Below are positions 1-9,290 of a stretch of DNA of 64,000 bases, piece after piece. The notes beneath the pieces are model-generated. The model was not told the DNA's origin, made no database searches, and saw only the letters and a program-made list of their open reading frames with translations. A program made the translations under genes and the position numbers. The DNA is from an uncultured Selenomonadales bacterium (GTDB lineage Bacteria; Bacillota; Negativicutes; Acidaminococcales; Acidaminococcaceae): positions 1-64,000 of the forward strand of contig OMYP01000002.1 of NCBI GenBank assembly GCA_900315345.1, in the 5' to 3' direction. Each line of letters starts with the position of its first letter. Position 1 is the stretch's first letter.

Positions 1-31
1 TTTCTTCAACAGAATACTTTTCTTTTCTCAT
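1..31 (-). CDS. 5' end of an unidentified gene leaving the window
   Basis: An ATG on the minus strand is preceded at a normal distance by GAAGGGAGC and opens a frame reading MRKEKYSVEE up to the window edge. Only ten codons are visible, so no function can be given. It follows the DUF362 gene on the same strand and its ribosome binding site lies inside an inverted repeat, described separately. Confidence 0.5.
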   Translation of the reverse strand, partial: MRKEKYSVEE

Positions 32-38
32 AAAAATA

Positions 39-92
39 GCTCCCTTCATAGAATTCAGTGTTTTTTATTTCACTGTTTCCTATAAAGGGAGC
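39..92 (-). promoter_or_regulatory. Inverted repeat spanning a ribosome binding site
   Basis: The arms at 39-51 and 80-92 are complementary over 13 positions with one mismatch, and an inner CAGTG/CACTG pair extends the stem around a T-rich loop. On the minus strand the 3' arm contains the GGGAG Shine-Dalgarno of the partial gene starting at 31, and a short T run follows. It may terminate the DUF362 transcript, hide the binding site of the next gene, or both. The sequence alone does not decide. Confidence 0.55.
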
Positions 93-130
93 ATATCAAT
101 CACGTCAGGGAGTGTTTTTTATAATTTGGT

Positions 131-1255
131 TTATTTAATCAGTTCGTAATCCCTTGTACCCATGCCGATCTTTTCCGCATGCTCCAGGCAGGTCTTCCAG
201 TCGGAGTCCGGGGTGGTGATATGGAAGAAATCATCGCCCTTTGCCGCTTCCGGATCTTTGTGGATATTTTTGTACAGCTGGGATCCCGGGCAGGGTTCCG
301 CCGCATTCACCAGATCCGCGCAGGCCTGGTCCAGGGCAACCATGTCCGTGGAACACAGCATGCCGATATCCGGCACGATAGGCACGTCATTTTCCGCATG
401 GCAGTCGCAGTTGGGGGAAACGTCCACGATGAGGCTGATGTGGAACTGGGGTTTCCCGTTGACGATAGCCGCCGCGTATTCCGCCATCTTTTTATTGAAA
501 GTAGTAGCTGCCTGCCAGGAAATGGGAGCGATGGCGTCCGTGGGGCACAGGGCCAGACAACGGCCGCAGCCCAGGCATTTATTGGTGTCAATGGTGCTCT
601 TCCGGTTGGTGATGCTGGGAGCCCCGTGGGCACAGATGTTCACACAGCGGCCGCAGCCTACGCATTTTTCCTGGTCTACAGCCACCTTGCCGTTGCTGTG
701 CTGTTCCATCTTGCCGGCCCGGCTGCCGCCGCCCATGCCTACGTTTTTAATGGCGCCGCCAAAGCCTGCCATCTCGTGGCCTTTAAAATGCGTCAGTGAA
801 ATGATAATATCCGCATCAGCCAGAGCCTTGCCGATTTTCGCTTCTTTCAGCACTTCCCCGTTGGGAACCGGCATCAGGGCTTCATCGGTTCCTTTCAGGC
901 CGTCGGCAATGATTACATGACAGCCGGTGCAAAGGGGGTTGAAACCATTGGTGTAGGCCGTGTCCAGATGTTCCAGGGCATGCTTGCGGCTGCCAACATA
1001 CAGAGTATTGCAGTCCGTCAGGAAAGGCCGGCCGCCGGCCGCTTTTACCATGTCTACCACTACTTTGGCGTAGTTGGGACGCAGATAAGCCAGGTTGCCC
1101 GCTTCACCGAAATGCATCTTGATGGCTACAAATTTGTCTTTGAAATCAATGTCATTGAAGCCCGCTTTTTTCATCAGCTTGGCCAGTTTAACCGGCAGCG
1201 GGTCGCCTCCGTAAGGCATGTGGAAATCGCTGAAATACACTTTGGACTTTGTCAT
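131..1255 (-). CDS. DUF362 domain protein with two [4Fe-4S] ferredoxin motifs
   Basis: The first ~180 residues match the DUF362 pattern (an HFGEAGN segment near residue 50, GFGGAIKNVGMG near 170). A ferredoxin module follows at about residues 190-245 with two full CxxCxxCxxxC clusters (CVGCGRCVNIC and CLGCGRCLALC), each able to ligate a [4Fe-4S] centre. There is no signal peptide or membrane segment, so the protein should be cytoplasmic. Proteins of this architecture are common in anaerobes and are presumed electron carriers; no specific reaction is established. The ATG is chosen because GGGGGA precedes it closely. It lies downstream of ftsH on the same strand with a 123-bp gap and may be transcribed alone. 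Confidence 0.85.
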   Translation of the reverse strand: MTKSKVYFSDFHMPYGGDPLPVKLAKLMKKAGFNDIDFKDKFVAIKMHFGEAGNLAYLRPNYAKVVVDMVKAAGGRPFLTDCNTLYVGSRKHALEHLDTAYTNGFNPLCTGCHVIIADGLKGTDEALMPVPNGEVLKEAKIGKALADADIIISLTHFKGHEMAGFGGAIKNVGMGGGSRAGKMEQHSNGKVAVDQEKCVGCGRCVNICAHGAPSITNRKSTIDTNKCLGCGRCLALCPTDAIAPISWQAATTFNKKMAEYAAAIVNGKPQFHISLIVDVSPNCDCHAENDVPIVPDIGMLCSTDMVALDQACADLVNAAEPCPGSQLYKNIHKDPEAAKGDDFFHITTPDSDWKTCLEHAEKIGMGTRDYELIK

Positions 1256-1378
1256 GATGATCCCCCTTTACTTTGGAACTCTTTCTCTTTGTTCCTTTCT
1301 GATAACAAGTGTATATTTTTCCCGAAAGCGCTACCTTAATTATTTCTGCTGCAACGCTTCCCTTTTATCCGAATTAAC

Positions 1379-3595
1379 TTACTCGTCTTTCTTCCCTTCA
1401 TCGGCCGGACGGAATTCCGCGTCCGTCAGCCCGCTGTTCTCTTTTACCGTACGGGCTTCCCGTTCCGCTTCTTCCGGATCGGCTTCCGCCCTGCGGATAG
1501 CTTCCCGGGTCTCCGCGTCTATCTCTGCCGCAGTCTTTTCCTTCACAGAGTAGCTGTCGCCCGAAAAGTTCTCAGCCTGGCTTCCGTCCTTCACTTCCGA
1601 TCCCAGAGCGCCGCCTGCCATACCGGCTGCTGCCGAAGCTGCCGTCCACTGGGCCTGTTTTGCCGCCAGTTCTTCCGCTTCCCGGCGGGATTTTTCCTCA
1701 TCCTTTACCCGCTGCTCCGCGTTACGGGCTTCCGCCGCTTCTGCCGCTCTCCGCACTGCTTCAACCGGGTCTTCGTTGTTCAGGATCGCCATAAATTCCA
1801 CGCCGGTAATGGTTTCCTTCTCCAGCAGGTAATTGGCCAGCCGGTCCAGGTCATCCCTATGCTCCCGCAAAATCGCCAGGGCTTTCTGATGGGCTTCTTT
1901 GATAATTTCCATCACCTTTACGTCCACCTTGGCCAGAGTGGTCTCGCTGCAGGTGAGGGTAGCATCCCCGCCCAGATAAGCATTCTGGATGGTCTCCATT
2001 CCCATCATGCCGAACTCTTCCGTCATACCGAACCGGGTCACCATGGCCCGGGCCAGACGGGTAGCCTGTTCAATATCGTTGGAAGCGCCTGCGGTCATGT
2101 GGTTGAACACCACTTCTTCCGCTGCACGGCCTCCGGTAAAGGTCACGATCTTAGTAAACAGGTCTTCCTTCGTGTAATTGACCTTTTCCTGTTCATCCAC
2201 CTGCATGGTGTAACCCAGGGAACCGTTGGTATGGGGAATGATCGTAATCTTTTCCACCGGGGCACTGTGGGTCTGGCTGGCTGCCACAAGGGCATGACCG
2301 ATCTCATGGTAAGCCGTGTTCTTCTTTTCCTCTTCGGAAATGACCATGCTCTTCCGCTGGTAGCCGGCAATGATGATATCCACCGCCTGTTCCAGGTCCA
2401 CATTGGTCACTTTGTCCCGTTTATTCCGCACCGCGCAGAGGGCCGCCTCGTTGATTATGTTGGCCAGTTCCGCGCCGCTGGCGCCGGGGGTAGAGCGGGC
2501 GATCTTTTTCAGGTCGATATCGTCGCTCATCTTCACATCTTTGGCATGAACCTTCAGGATAGCTTCACGGCCGTTCAGGTCAGGCAACTCCACCGGAATA
2601 CGGCGGTCAAACCGGCCCGGCCGCAACAGGGCCGCATCTAGGGATTCCGGACGGTTAGTAGCCGCCAGGATGATGACGCCCTTACTTCCGTCAAAACCGT
2701 CCATCTCCGACAGCAGCTGGTTCAGGGTCTGTTCCCGTTCATCGTTGCTACCGAAAGCACCGTTGTCACGTTTTTTGCCGATGGCATCAATTTCATCGAT
2801 AAATACGATACAAGGAGCCTTTTTCTGGGCTTCCTTGAACAGGTCACGGACACGGGCCGCACCCATTCCTACAAACATTTCAATAAATTCAGAACCGGAA
2901 ATGCTGAAGAACGGTACCTTGGCCTCACCGGCGATAGCCTTGGCCAGCAGGGTCTTACCGGTACCGGGAGGTCCTACCAGCAGGGCGCCTTTCGGCATGG
3001 TAGCGCCGATAGCGGAATATTTTCCGGGATTATGCAGGAAGTCCACCAGCTCCACCAGGGATTCCTTCGCCTCGTCCTGACCGGCCACATCCGCAAAGGT
3101 AACACCGGTCTGGGCCTGCATGTACACCTTGGCATTGCTCTTGCCGAAGTTGCCCATGCCGCCGAAACCTTTGCCGCCCATGTAACGCATCAGCAGCTGC
3201 CCGATGATAAAGAAAATAATAATAGGCAGGATCCAGTTTGTAAAAATGCTTTCCAGGGGACCGCTTTCCCGGGGAATAACCTGGGAAAACTCCACCTTGC
3301 TTTTAGTCAGCTTCTCTACCAGCTGGTTATCTTCCACCCGGCCGGTGACATAAATCTTTTTGTCATCCGGGTCCTTAGCCGTAGCCGCGATCCGCTTTTC
3401 GCTGATCTCAACCTTGCCAAACCGGCCTTCGTCCATCATCTGGATAAAGGAATTATAGGGCAGCTCGGTAACCTTCGTCTTGAACAGGGCCGGGAACACG
3501 TGGGTGTTCAGCAGCATCAGTACCACCAGCGCCAGGACATAGTAGTAATATAACGGACGTCTTCCGTTATCGTTGTTATTGTTGTTATTGTTCAT
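1379..3595 (-). CDS. ftsH: ATP-dependent zinc metalloprotease FtsH
   Basis: FtsH is a membrane-anchored AAA+ protease that unfolds and degrades membrane and regulatory proteins. After an asparagine run there are two membrane segments (about residues 17-38 and 121-137) flanking the extracytoplasmic FtsH-ext domain. The AAA domain has Walker A GPPGTGKT (208-215), Walker B IVFIDEID (263-270) and the second region of homology RPGRFDRR (325-332). The protease has HEIGH (zinc ligands H430 and H434, catalytic E431) and a likely third ligand D507. At 738 residues it is longer than typical 610-650-residue enzymes; the excess is a charged, Glu/Ala/Arg-rich tail after about residue 620. It has its own consensus promoter upstream. 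Confidence 0.98.
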   Translation of the reverse strand: MNNNNNNNDNGRRPLYYYYVLALVVLMLLNTHVFPALFKTKVTELPYNSFIQMMDEGRFGKVEISEKRIAATAKDPDDKKIYVTGRVEDNQLVEKLTKSKVEFSQVIPRESGPLESIFTNWILPIIIFFIIGQLLMRYMGGKGFGGMGNFGKSNAKVYMQAQTGVTFADVAGQDEAKESLVELVDFLHNPGKYSAIGATMPKGALLVGPPGTGKTLLAKAIAGEAKVPFFSISGSEFIEMFVGMGAARVRDLFKEAQKKAPCIVFIDEIDAIGKKRDNGAFGSNDEREQTLNQLLSEMDGFDGSKGVIILAATNRPESLDAALLRPGRFDRRIPVELPDLNGREAILKVHAKDVKMSDDIDLKKIARSTPGASGAELANIINEAALCAVRNKRDKVTNVDLEQAVDIIIAGYQRKSMVISEEEKKNTAYHEIGHALVAASQTHSAPVEKITIIPHTNGSLGYTMQVDEQEKVNYTKEDLFTKIVTFTGGRAAEEVVFNHMTAGASNDIEQATRLARAMVTRFGMTEEFGMMGMETIQNAYLGGDATLTCSETTLAKVDVKVMEIIKEAHQKALAILREHRDDLDRLANYLLEKETITGVEFMAILNNEDPVEAVRRAAEAAEARNAEQRVKDEEKSRREAEELAAKQAQWTAASAAAGMAGGALGSEVKDGSQAENFSGDSYSVKEKTAAEIDAETREAIRRAEADPEEAEREARTVKENSGLTDAEFRPADEGKKDE

Positions 3596-3660
3596 AGTAT
3601 GCCATCACCTCGAGAATATAATATGAATGCTTTTTTCAATAATATGTAATATGTCATTTT

Positions 3661-3689
3661 ATTCTATCGCGAAAGATAAGCCTTGACAA
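3661..3689 (-). promoter_or_regulatory. Sigma-70-type promoter of ftsH
   Basis: On the minus strand TTGTCA (3684-3689) and TAGAAT (3661-3666) are separated by exactly 17 bp, a near-consensus vegetative promoter about 65 bp upstream of the ftsH start. The site follows the pyc terminator, which supports separate transcription of ftsH. Confidence 0.75.
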
Positions 3690-3740
3690 TATGGAAGGCG
3701 TGAAATAATTGAAAAATAAAATTGAAGTTTATTTATATAC

Positions 3741-3774
3741 AAAAAAACAGCTGCAGAAAGAATCTGCAGCTGTT
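3741..3774 (-). terminator. Rho-independent terminator of pyc
   Basis: A perfect 11-bp stem (AACAGCTGCAG against CTGCAGCTGTT) closes a 7-nt loop and is followed on the minus strand by seven T residues. It lies a few bases after the pyruvate carboxylase stop codon. Confidence 0.9.
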
Positions 3775-3784
3775 CAGGTAATAC

Positions 3785-6700
3785 TTAGTTTTTCGATTCA
3801 ATCTCCAGCAGGCAGTCCCCGCTTTCAATGCGGCTGCCGGCCTGGACATGGATCTGGCTTACGATGCCGCTTACAGGAGCCGCGATGGTGGTCTCCATCT
3901 TCATGGCTTCCGTTACCAGAAGAGGCGTGCCCTTGGTTACGCTCTGGCCCTTTTCCACCAGCAGCTTCACTACGGAACCGGACAGGGTAGCGCCCACTTC
4001 GCCCGGGTTGGTTTTATCTGCTTTCTTCCGGGCCACGTTTTCCGTCTTCACATTCTTGTCGAAGATCTCCAGCTCACGGGGCATGCCGTTGAATTCAAAG
4101 GAAACGGTCCGTTTCCCGTTTTCGTTGGGTTCGCTGATATGGATCAGTTTAATGATGACCACTTTGCCCTTTTCAAGCTCAACGTCCACTTCTTCGCCGG
4201 GAGTCATGCCAAAGAAGAATGTCGGTGTATCCAGTACACTTACATCACCGTATTCTTCACAGCGGGTTACCCACTGTTTGAATACATCCGGATACAGGCA
4301 GTAGGAAGAAACCGCTTCATCGGTAGTAGGCGCATTCATTTCTTCCAGCTTTTTCCGTACTTCTTCAAAATCTACCGGAGGCAGTACGGCGCCGGGGCGC
4401 TGGGAAATAGGTTCTTTCCCTTTTAATACAATCTTCTGCAGTCGTTTGGGGAAGCCGCCGTAAGGCGTACCGATACGGCCTTCAAAGAATTCGATGACGG
4501 ATTTGGGGAAGTCCATGGTATCGCCCTTGGCGTACACATCTTCTTCCGTAATTTCATTCTGCACCATGAACAGGGTCATGTCGCCCACGACTTTAGAGGA
4601 AGGGGTGACCTTGATTACATCGCCGAACATCATGCTGACACGGTGGTACATATCTTTGATATCTTCCCAGCGGTCCAGCAGCCCCAGGGCGGCAGCCTGC
4701 TGTTTCAGGTTGGTGTACTGGCCCCCGGGCATCTCGTGTACATACACTTCCGGGTTGGGGAAGTTCTCCGTTTTGTCCGCCGCTTTGTAATAGGGGCGCA
4801 CAGTCTCCCAGTACCGGGAGAATTCGTTCAGGGCCCCAACGTCCAGACGGGGCTGGCGAGGATGCCCTTCCAGCGCATAATAGAGGCTGGCGGCAGAGGG
4901 CTGGCTGGTACCGTTACTCATGGCGCTCATGGCCACGTCTACAATATCCACGCCGGCGTCGATAGCCCGGGCATAAGTGTAAATGGTATTGCCGCTGCCT
5001 TCATGGCTGTGGAGGTGGATGGGCACGGTCACCGCATCCTTCATGGCGCTGATCAGCTCATAGGCTGCCTGAGGCTTCAGCAGACCGGCCATATCCTTGA
5101 TGCAGATGATGTTGGCCCCGGCCCGTTCCAGCTCTTTGGCCATATCCACAAAGTATTTCAGATTGTATTTATCCCGTTCCGGATCCAGAATGTCGCCGGT
5201 ATAGCACAATGCAGGTTCAGCTACCTTGTTGCATTCCCGTACCGCTTCAATGGAAAGGCGCATGTTGTCCAGGCTGTTCAGGGAGTCAAAGATACGGAAC
5301 ACGTCTACGCCGTTTTTGGCGGAGAGGCGGATGAATTCTTTTACCACATTGTCCGGATAGCTGGTGTATCCTACTGCGTTGGCGCCCCGGAGCAGCATCT
5401 GGAACAGCACGTTGGGAGCAGCTTCCTTAAATTCCTGCAGGCGCTTCCAGGGGCTTTCATCCAGGAAGCGGTAAGCCACGTCAAAGGTAGCGCCGCCCCA
5501 GCACTCAAAGGAGAACAGTTCCGGCAGTTTCCCGGCGGTATCACGGATCACCCGCAGCATATCCGCCGTACGGAGACGGGTAGCGAACAGGGACTGGTGG
5601 GCGTCACGGAAAGTTGTATCCGTAAGCAGTACTTCTTCCTGTTCCTGGACCCATTTTGCCAGACCTTCCGGCCCTCTGGCGTCCAGGATCTGTTTCGTCC
5701 CTTGCGGAAGCTGGCCGTTAAAGGGCTTGGGCATATTCAGGGGGGCGAATTCCGGTTTGGGCACAACCCCTACATTGGCATACCCGTTTACGGTAATGTC
5801 CCCGATATAATGGAGCAGCTTGGTACCACGGTCCCGGCCTTCCGGGAAGTGGAACAGTTCCGGCGTTTCATCCAGGAAATTAGTAGTATAGGTGCCGTTA
5901 ATGAAGCAGGGATGCTGCAGCAGGTTTTCCAGGAAAGCGATGTTGGTCTTAACACCGCGGATACGGAATTCCTTCAGGCACCGCAGCATTTTGGTAACGG
6001 CGATGGTATGGTTCAGGCCCCAGGTGGTTGCCTTAACCAGCAGGGAATCGTAGTAAGGAGTGATGACGGATCCGGTGAAAGCATTGCCTGCGTCCAGACG
6101 GATGCCCATGCCGCCGCCGCTGCGGTAGGCAATGAGCTTGCCTGTATCCGGCATAAAGTTGTTCACCGGGTCTTCCGTAGTGATACGGCACTGGATGGCC
6201 TCGCCCCGGATGCCGATCTTATCCTGTTCCGGAATCCCTACAATAGGATCATGCATGCTGTAGCCTTCCGCAATGCGGATCTGGCTCTGGACGATATCGA
6301 TACCCGTAATGGCTTCCGTTACGGTATGTTCTACCTGGATACGGGGGTTTACTTCAATAAAGTAGAATTCGTCATCGGCAGTGGCCAGGAATTCCACCGT
6401 GCCTGCGCTCACGTAATCCACGTTGCGCATCAGCTTCACAGCCGCATCGCAGATCCGTTTCCGCAGCTCAGGCTTCACAAAGGTAGCCGGAGCCATCTCC
6501 ACCACCTTCTGGTGGCGGCGCTGTACGGAGCAGTCGCGTTCATACAGGTGAACGATCTCGCCCTGCTCATCCCCCAGGATCTGCACTTCGATATGTTTCG
6601 GGTCTTTTAAATATTTCTCCAGATATATTTCATCATTGCCAAAGGCCTTCAGGGCTTCCGACTTGGCCAGGGCATAAGCTGTCTCCACTTCTTCCGGGCT

Positions 6701-7225
6701 GTTGACGGCACGCATGCCGCGTCCGCCGCCGCCGTTGACCGCCTTGATCAGGAGGGGGTAACCGTGCCTCTTCCCAAACTCCCGCACCTCTTCCACGGAG
6801 GAAATAGGTCCGTCACTGCCGGGAATCATGGGGATATCCGCCAGCTTGGCCTGGGCGCGGGCATTGACCTTGTCACCGAACATGATCAGGTGTTCCACCC
6901 GGGGACCAATGAAAATAAATCCTTCCTCGGCGCAGCGTTTTGCCAGCTCGGCATTTTCCGAAAGGAAACCGTAACCGGGATGGATGGCGTCTACATCGTG
7001 CTCGTGGGCGATGCGCATAATATCTTCAATATCCAGATAAGCCTCTACCGGGCCCTTGCCCCGGCCTACCAGGTACGCTTCATCGGCTTTGTTGCGATGC
7101 AGGGACAAAGTATCTTCCTTGGAAAAAATCGCAATGGTACGAATACCCAGCTCGTTACAGGCGCGGAACACGCGGATGGCGATCTCGCCCCGGTTAGCAA
7201 CCAAAACCGTATTGATCTTTCTCAT
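3785..7225 (-). CDS. pyc: Pyruvate carboxylase
   Basis: This biotin enzyme carboxylates pyruvate to oxaloacetate with ATP and bicarbonate. All parts are on one 1146-residue chain, the usual length of a single-chain carboxylase: biotin carboxylase (about 1-450, with a Gly-rich ATP loop NGGGGRGM and a conserved ECRDCS-like RDCSVQRR segment), carboxyltransferase (about 525-800, with LLTDTTFRDAHQS and a metal-binding HLHSHEGSG), the PYC/OADA conserved region, and a C-terminal biotinyl domain with EAMKMET, the biotin lysine near residue 1109. The start is the ATG of MRKINTV, because AAGGAGG precedes it by 7 bases; an upstream in-frame extension has no such site. With malic enzyme elsewhere in the window it links the C3 and C4 pools. 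Confidence 0.98.
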   Translation of the reverse strand: MRKINTVLVANRGEIAIRVFRACNELGIRTIAIFSKEDTLSLHRNKADEAYLVGRGKGPVEAYLDIEDIMRIAHEHDVDAIHPGYGFLSENAELAKRCAEEGFIFIGPRVEHLIMFGDKVNARAQAKLADIPMIPGSDGPISSVEEVREFGKRHGYPLLIKAVNGGGGRGMRAVNSPEEVETAYALAKSEALKAFGNDEIYLEKYLKDPKHIEVQILGDEQGEIVHLYERDCSVQRRHQKVVEMAPATFVKPELRKRICDAAVKLMRNVDYVSAGTVEFLATADDEFYFIEVNPRIQVEHTVTEAITGIDIVQSQIRIAEGYSMHDPIVGIPEQDKIGIRGEAIQCRITTEDPVNNFMPDTGKLIAYRSGGGMGIRLDAGNAFTGSVITPYYDSLLVKATTWGLNHTIAVTKMLRCLKEFRIRGVKTNIAFLENLLQHPCFINGTYTTNFLDETPELFHFPEGRDRGTKLLHYIGDITVNGYANVGVVPKPEFAPLNMPKPFNGQLPQGTKQILDARGPEGLAKWVQEQEEVLLTDTTFRDAHQSLFATRLRTADMLRVIRDTAGKLPELFSFECWGGATFDVAYRFLDESPWKRLQEFKEAAPNVLFQMLLRGANAVGYTSYPDNVVKEFIRLSAKNGVDVFRIFDSLNSLDNMRLSIEAVRECNKVAEPALCYTGDILDPERDKYNLKYFVDMAKELERAGANIICIKDMAGLLKPQAAYELISAMKDAVTVPIHLHSHEGSGNTIYTYARAIDAGVDIVDVAMSAMSNGTSQPSAASLYYALEGHPRQPRLDVGALNEFSRYWETVRPYYKAADKTENFPNPEVYVHEMPGGQYTNLKQQAAALGLLDRWEDIKDMYHRVSMMFGDVIKVTPSSKVVGDMTLFMVQNEITEEDVYAKGDTMDFPKSVIEFFEGRIGTPYGGFPKRLQKIVLKGKEPISQRPGAVLPPVDFEEVRKKLEEMNAPTTDEAVSSYCLYPDVFKQWVTRCEEYGDVSVLDTPTFFFGMTPGEEVDVELEKGKVVIIKLIHISEPNENGKRTVSFEFNGMPRELEIFDKNVKTENVARKKADKTNPGEVGATLSGSVVKLLVEKGQSVTKGTPLLVTEAMKMETTIAAPVSGIVSQIHVQAGSRIESGDCLLEIESKN

Positions 7226-7404
7226 AGTGAGTCCTCCTTGGATCAGATGCAGGAAGCCGCTGGAACACCGGCCCGCATACAATACAGGCATATCGAAACA
7301 ACGCTCCCGGAATATGTGGCTATATTGTATTATAATCGGTTTACAAATTCAACCATTCTACGTCATGTATACATTATTCTTGTAATCGATGGGCGATTCC
7401 CATT

Positions 7405-7428
7405 CCTGAATTGTCACCTGAATTGTCA
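7405..7428. repeat. 12-bp perfect tandem duplication
   Basis: CCTGAATTGTCA occurs twice back to back (7405-7416 and 7417-7428), about 45-70 bp upstream of the plus-strand -10 element. The position suits an activator or repressor site, but the repeat may be incidental. Confidence 0.6.
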
Positions 7429-7469
7429 CAATTCATTTACAAATTTATGTGTATTCTGCCGGATGAATG

Positions 7470-7478
7470 TGCTATAAT
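7470..7478 (+). promoter_or_regulatory. Extended -10 promoter (TGC-TATAAT) for the 532-aa gene
   Basis: A perfect TATAAT preceded by TGN is typical of extended -10 promoters that tolerate a weak -35. No good -35 hexamer is visible at 16-18 bp. Confidence 0.55.
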
Positions 7479-7649
7479 ATATCACACTAAAAAAACACCG
7501 AGCCTAATGACCACTGATCGATCCGTCGGCACGCTTACCCTGTATAAGCGATTTGCACAAACTCGTGTAATCAGTGTTTTCCAAAGCTTTCAAAACTCCT
7601 GTTATGCGCAGCCGTTCTTCAGAACCGGTTGCACCCGAGGTCATACACA

Positions 7650-9248
7650 ATGCCGGATAAAAAAGTGATTACCAATACCAATACAACTACAAATTACAAC
7701 AGCCTGTTCCTGTACGTGGTGGACCACCTGGACAAAAACGGGAGATATGACGCATCCCCCCTGCCCGACAACCTGATGCGGGAATACACCTACGGGGCAG
7801 AGGACGCCGCCATGTTCCACCCCGGGACAGACGATGAAGACATGGAAGAAGCAAAGGATATTTATTTGCTGCTGAAAGCCTGGCTGAAAAATCCTACCCA
7901 GAAGAACAAGGCTGCCCTTTACGATAAAATTTTCACAACGCCGCTGATCACGGTGTTTTTCCCTCTCGCCGCCCAGCTGCGGGGGGAAAAGCTGGACTAT
8001 GCCCTGCTGCATCTGGCGCAGGAATGGTTCTACACGGCCAAAGACAGGGAAGCCGTCAAGTTTTCCTATCTGATCTGCGGGCTTATCGGGCTGGACCAGG
8101 TACGCCGGTCCTTTTCGGAAAATCTGTACAAGGATCTGTTCACCCTGGCCCGCTGTGAAGAATTTACCATTTTCCTGTGCATGGCCTGCCAGCTCAGCGA
8201 GATCCGTCCCCAGAAAGAGCTCTGGTTCCTGGCCCGGCATACGGCAGGCTGGGGCAAGGCCATCACCCTGCTGATGTTGCAATACCGGACCCAGGCCCAG
8301 CGCACATGGCTTCTGAAAAAAGGTCTGGACATGCGGATCTTCTGGCCGCCGCTGGCTCCTGTCATCATCAAGGAAAGCCGGCTGGCAGAAACGCTGCGGC
8401 AGAAAGAAATTCCGGAAGATATCTATCTGGCTGCCGCCAATGCGATCATTACCTATCTGATCTTCCTGGTTCCCAACCAGCGGCCGGCGGAAAATCCCTT
8501 TGAACATTCCCTGATGATGCCCGTACAGATTTCACTGGAACCGCTGCTGCAGGATTTCCTCCGCCATGCGAAGACCTATGCGGTAACGCCGAAACACCTG
8601 CTGACAATCTTTGCCATCAAGGACCGGCTGGAACTGCTGGCCGTAGAAAAGAAGGGAACCGCCCTGACTGCAAACGGAGCCCAGCTGCTGATCGGGCAGT
8701 GCGACAGCCTGATCTACTGCAAGGACTGGGAACCGGAGATCCGTTCCTCCCTGTTCGACAGCCACGGACGCCTGAACTCTGAAATCGTGGATTTCGCGGC
8801 AGATCTTGATATCGATATCTGGCCGGATGTGATCCGGTTCTACAACAGCCATCCCAAGGACCATACGGCCCTGCGATACCTGATGTTCGCAGAAGCCGGC
8901 GCCGACGAAAAGCGGATCAATACCCGCCGCCATCTGTTCCTGGACTGTGCGGAAGCCCATCTGAAACAATACATGGAAAACGAGGACCTTCTGATCAACT
9001 TCGCCCATTACCTGAAAGATTACCCCGGTGAAGGGGAAGCATTGCTGGAAGCAGGTCTCACCTCCATTTATGAGCATGCCATCGGGGTAGCCGCCCTGTC
9101 TGTATCCACCTGGCCCCGGGAACAGGTTCCCATAAAGCTGAAAAAAGCTGTGATCCAGGCCATTCAGCTGAACCAAAATCCCTTCATCGATATGGTACTG
9201 AAGTCCATCATTGACGAGCGGGTGCAGCCGCCTATGGATTTTGAATAA
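7650..9248 (+). CDS. Hypothetical cytoplasmic protein, 532 residues
   Basis: I do not recognise this protein. The ATG is chosen because CGAGGT precedes it at about 9 bases; a TTG seven codons upstream has no binding site. There is no signal peptide or membrane segment. The sequence is strongly helical, with leucine- and alanine-rich amphipathic stretches typical of alpha-solenoid (TPR/HEAT-like) folds, but no clear repeat consensus. Cys residues are few and no nucleotide-binding or catalytic motif stands out. Base composition and codon use resemble the neighbours, so recent transfer is not indicated. It stands alone on the plus strand between two minus-strand genes, has its own promoter, and is followed by the fold-back repeat at 9291-9472. 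Confidence 0.8.
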   Translation: MPDKKVITNTNTTTNYNSLFLYVVDHLDKNGRYDASPLPDNLMREYTYGAEDAAMFHPGTDDEDMEEAKDIYLLLKAWLKNPTQKNKAALYDKIFTTPLITVFFPLAAQLRGEKLDYALLHLAQEWFYTAKDREAVKFSYLICGLIGLDQVRRSFSENLYKDLFTLARCEEFTIFLCMACQLSEIRPQKELWFLARHTAGWGKAITLLMLQYRTQAQRTWLLKKGLDMRIFWPPLAPVIIKESRLAETLRQKEIPEDIYLAAANAIITYLIFLVPNQRPAENPFEHSLMMPVQISLEPLLQDFLRHAKTYAVTPKHLLTIFAIKDRLELLAVEKKGTALTANGAQLLIGQCDSLIYCKDWEPEIRSSLFDSHGRLNSEIVDFAADLDIDIWPDVIRFYNSHPKDHTALRYLMFAEAGADEKRINTRRHLFLDCAEAHLKQYMENEDLLINFAHYLKDYPGEGEALLEAGLTSIYEHAIGVAALSVSTWPREQVPIKLKKAVIQAIQLNQNPFIDMVLKSIIDERVQPPMDFE

Positions 9249-9290
9249 GGGGACACGTAAATTTTGAACCTATAACTGTAACTTAATAGT

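Larger units (their letters stand above)
7226..7649. other. 424-bp divergent intergenic region between pyc and the 532-aa gene
   Basis: The region must hold the pyc promoter (minus) and the promoter of the plus-strand gene. A 12-bp tandem duplication and an extended -10 for the plus strand are listed separately. After that -10 there is a roughly 165-nt leader with no riboswitch or attenuator fold that I recognise. A TATAAT at 7329-7334 reading minus could serve pyc, but its -35 is poor. Confidence 0.5.

Noticed and set aside
4643-6610. 655-codon open frame on the strand opposite pyruvate carboxylase
   Set aside because: It lies wholly within pyc, has His/Gly/Val-rich shadow composition and no family motif; it arises from codon bias of the real gene.
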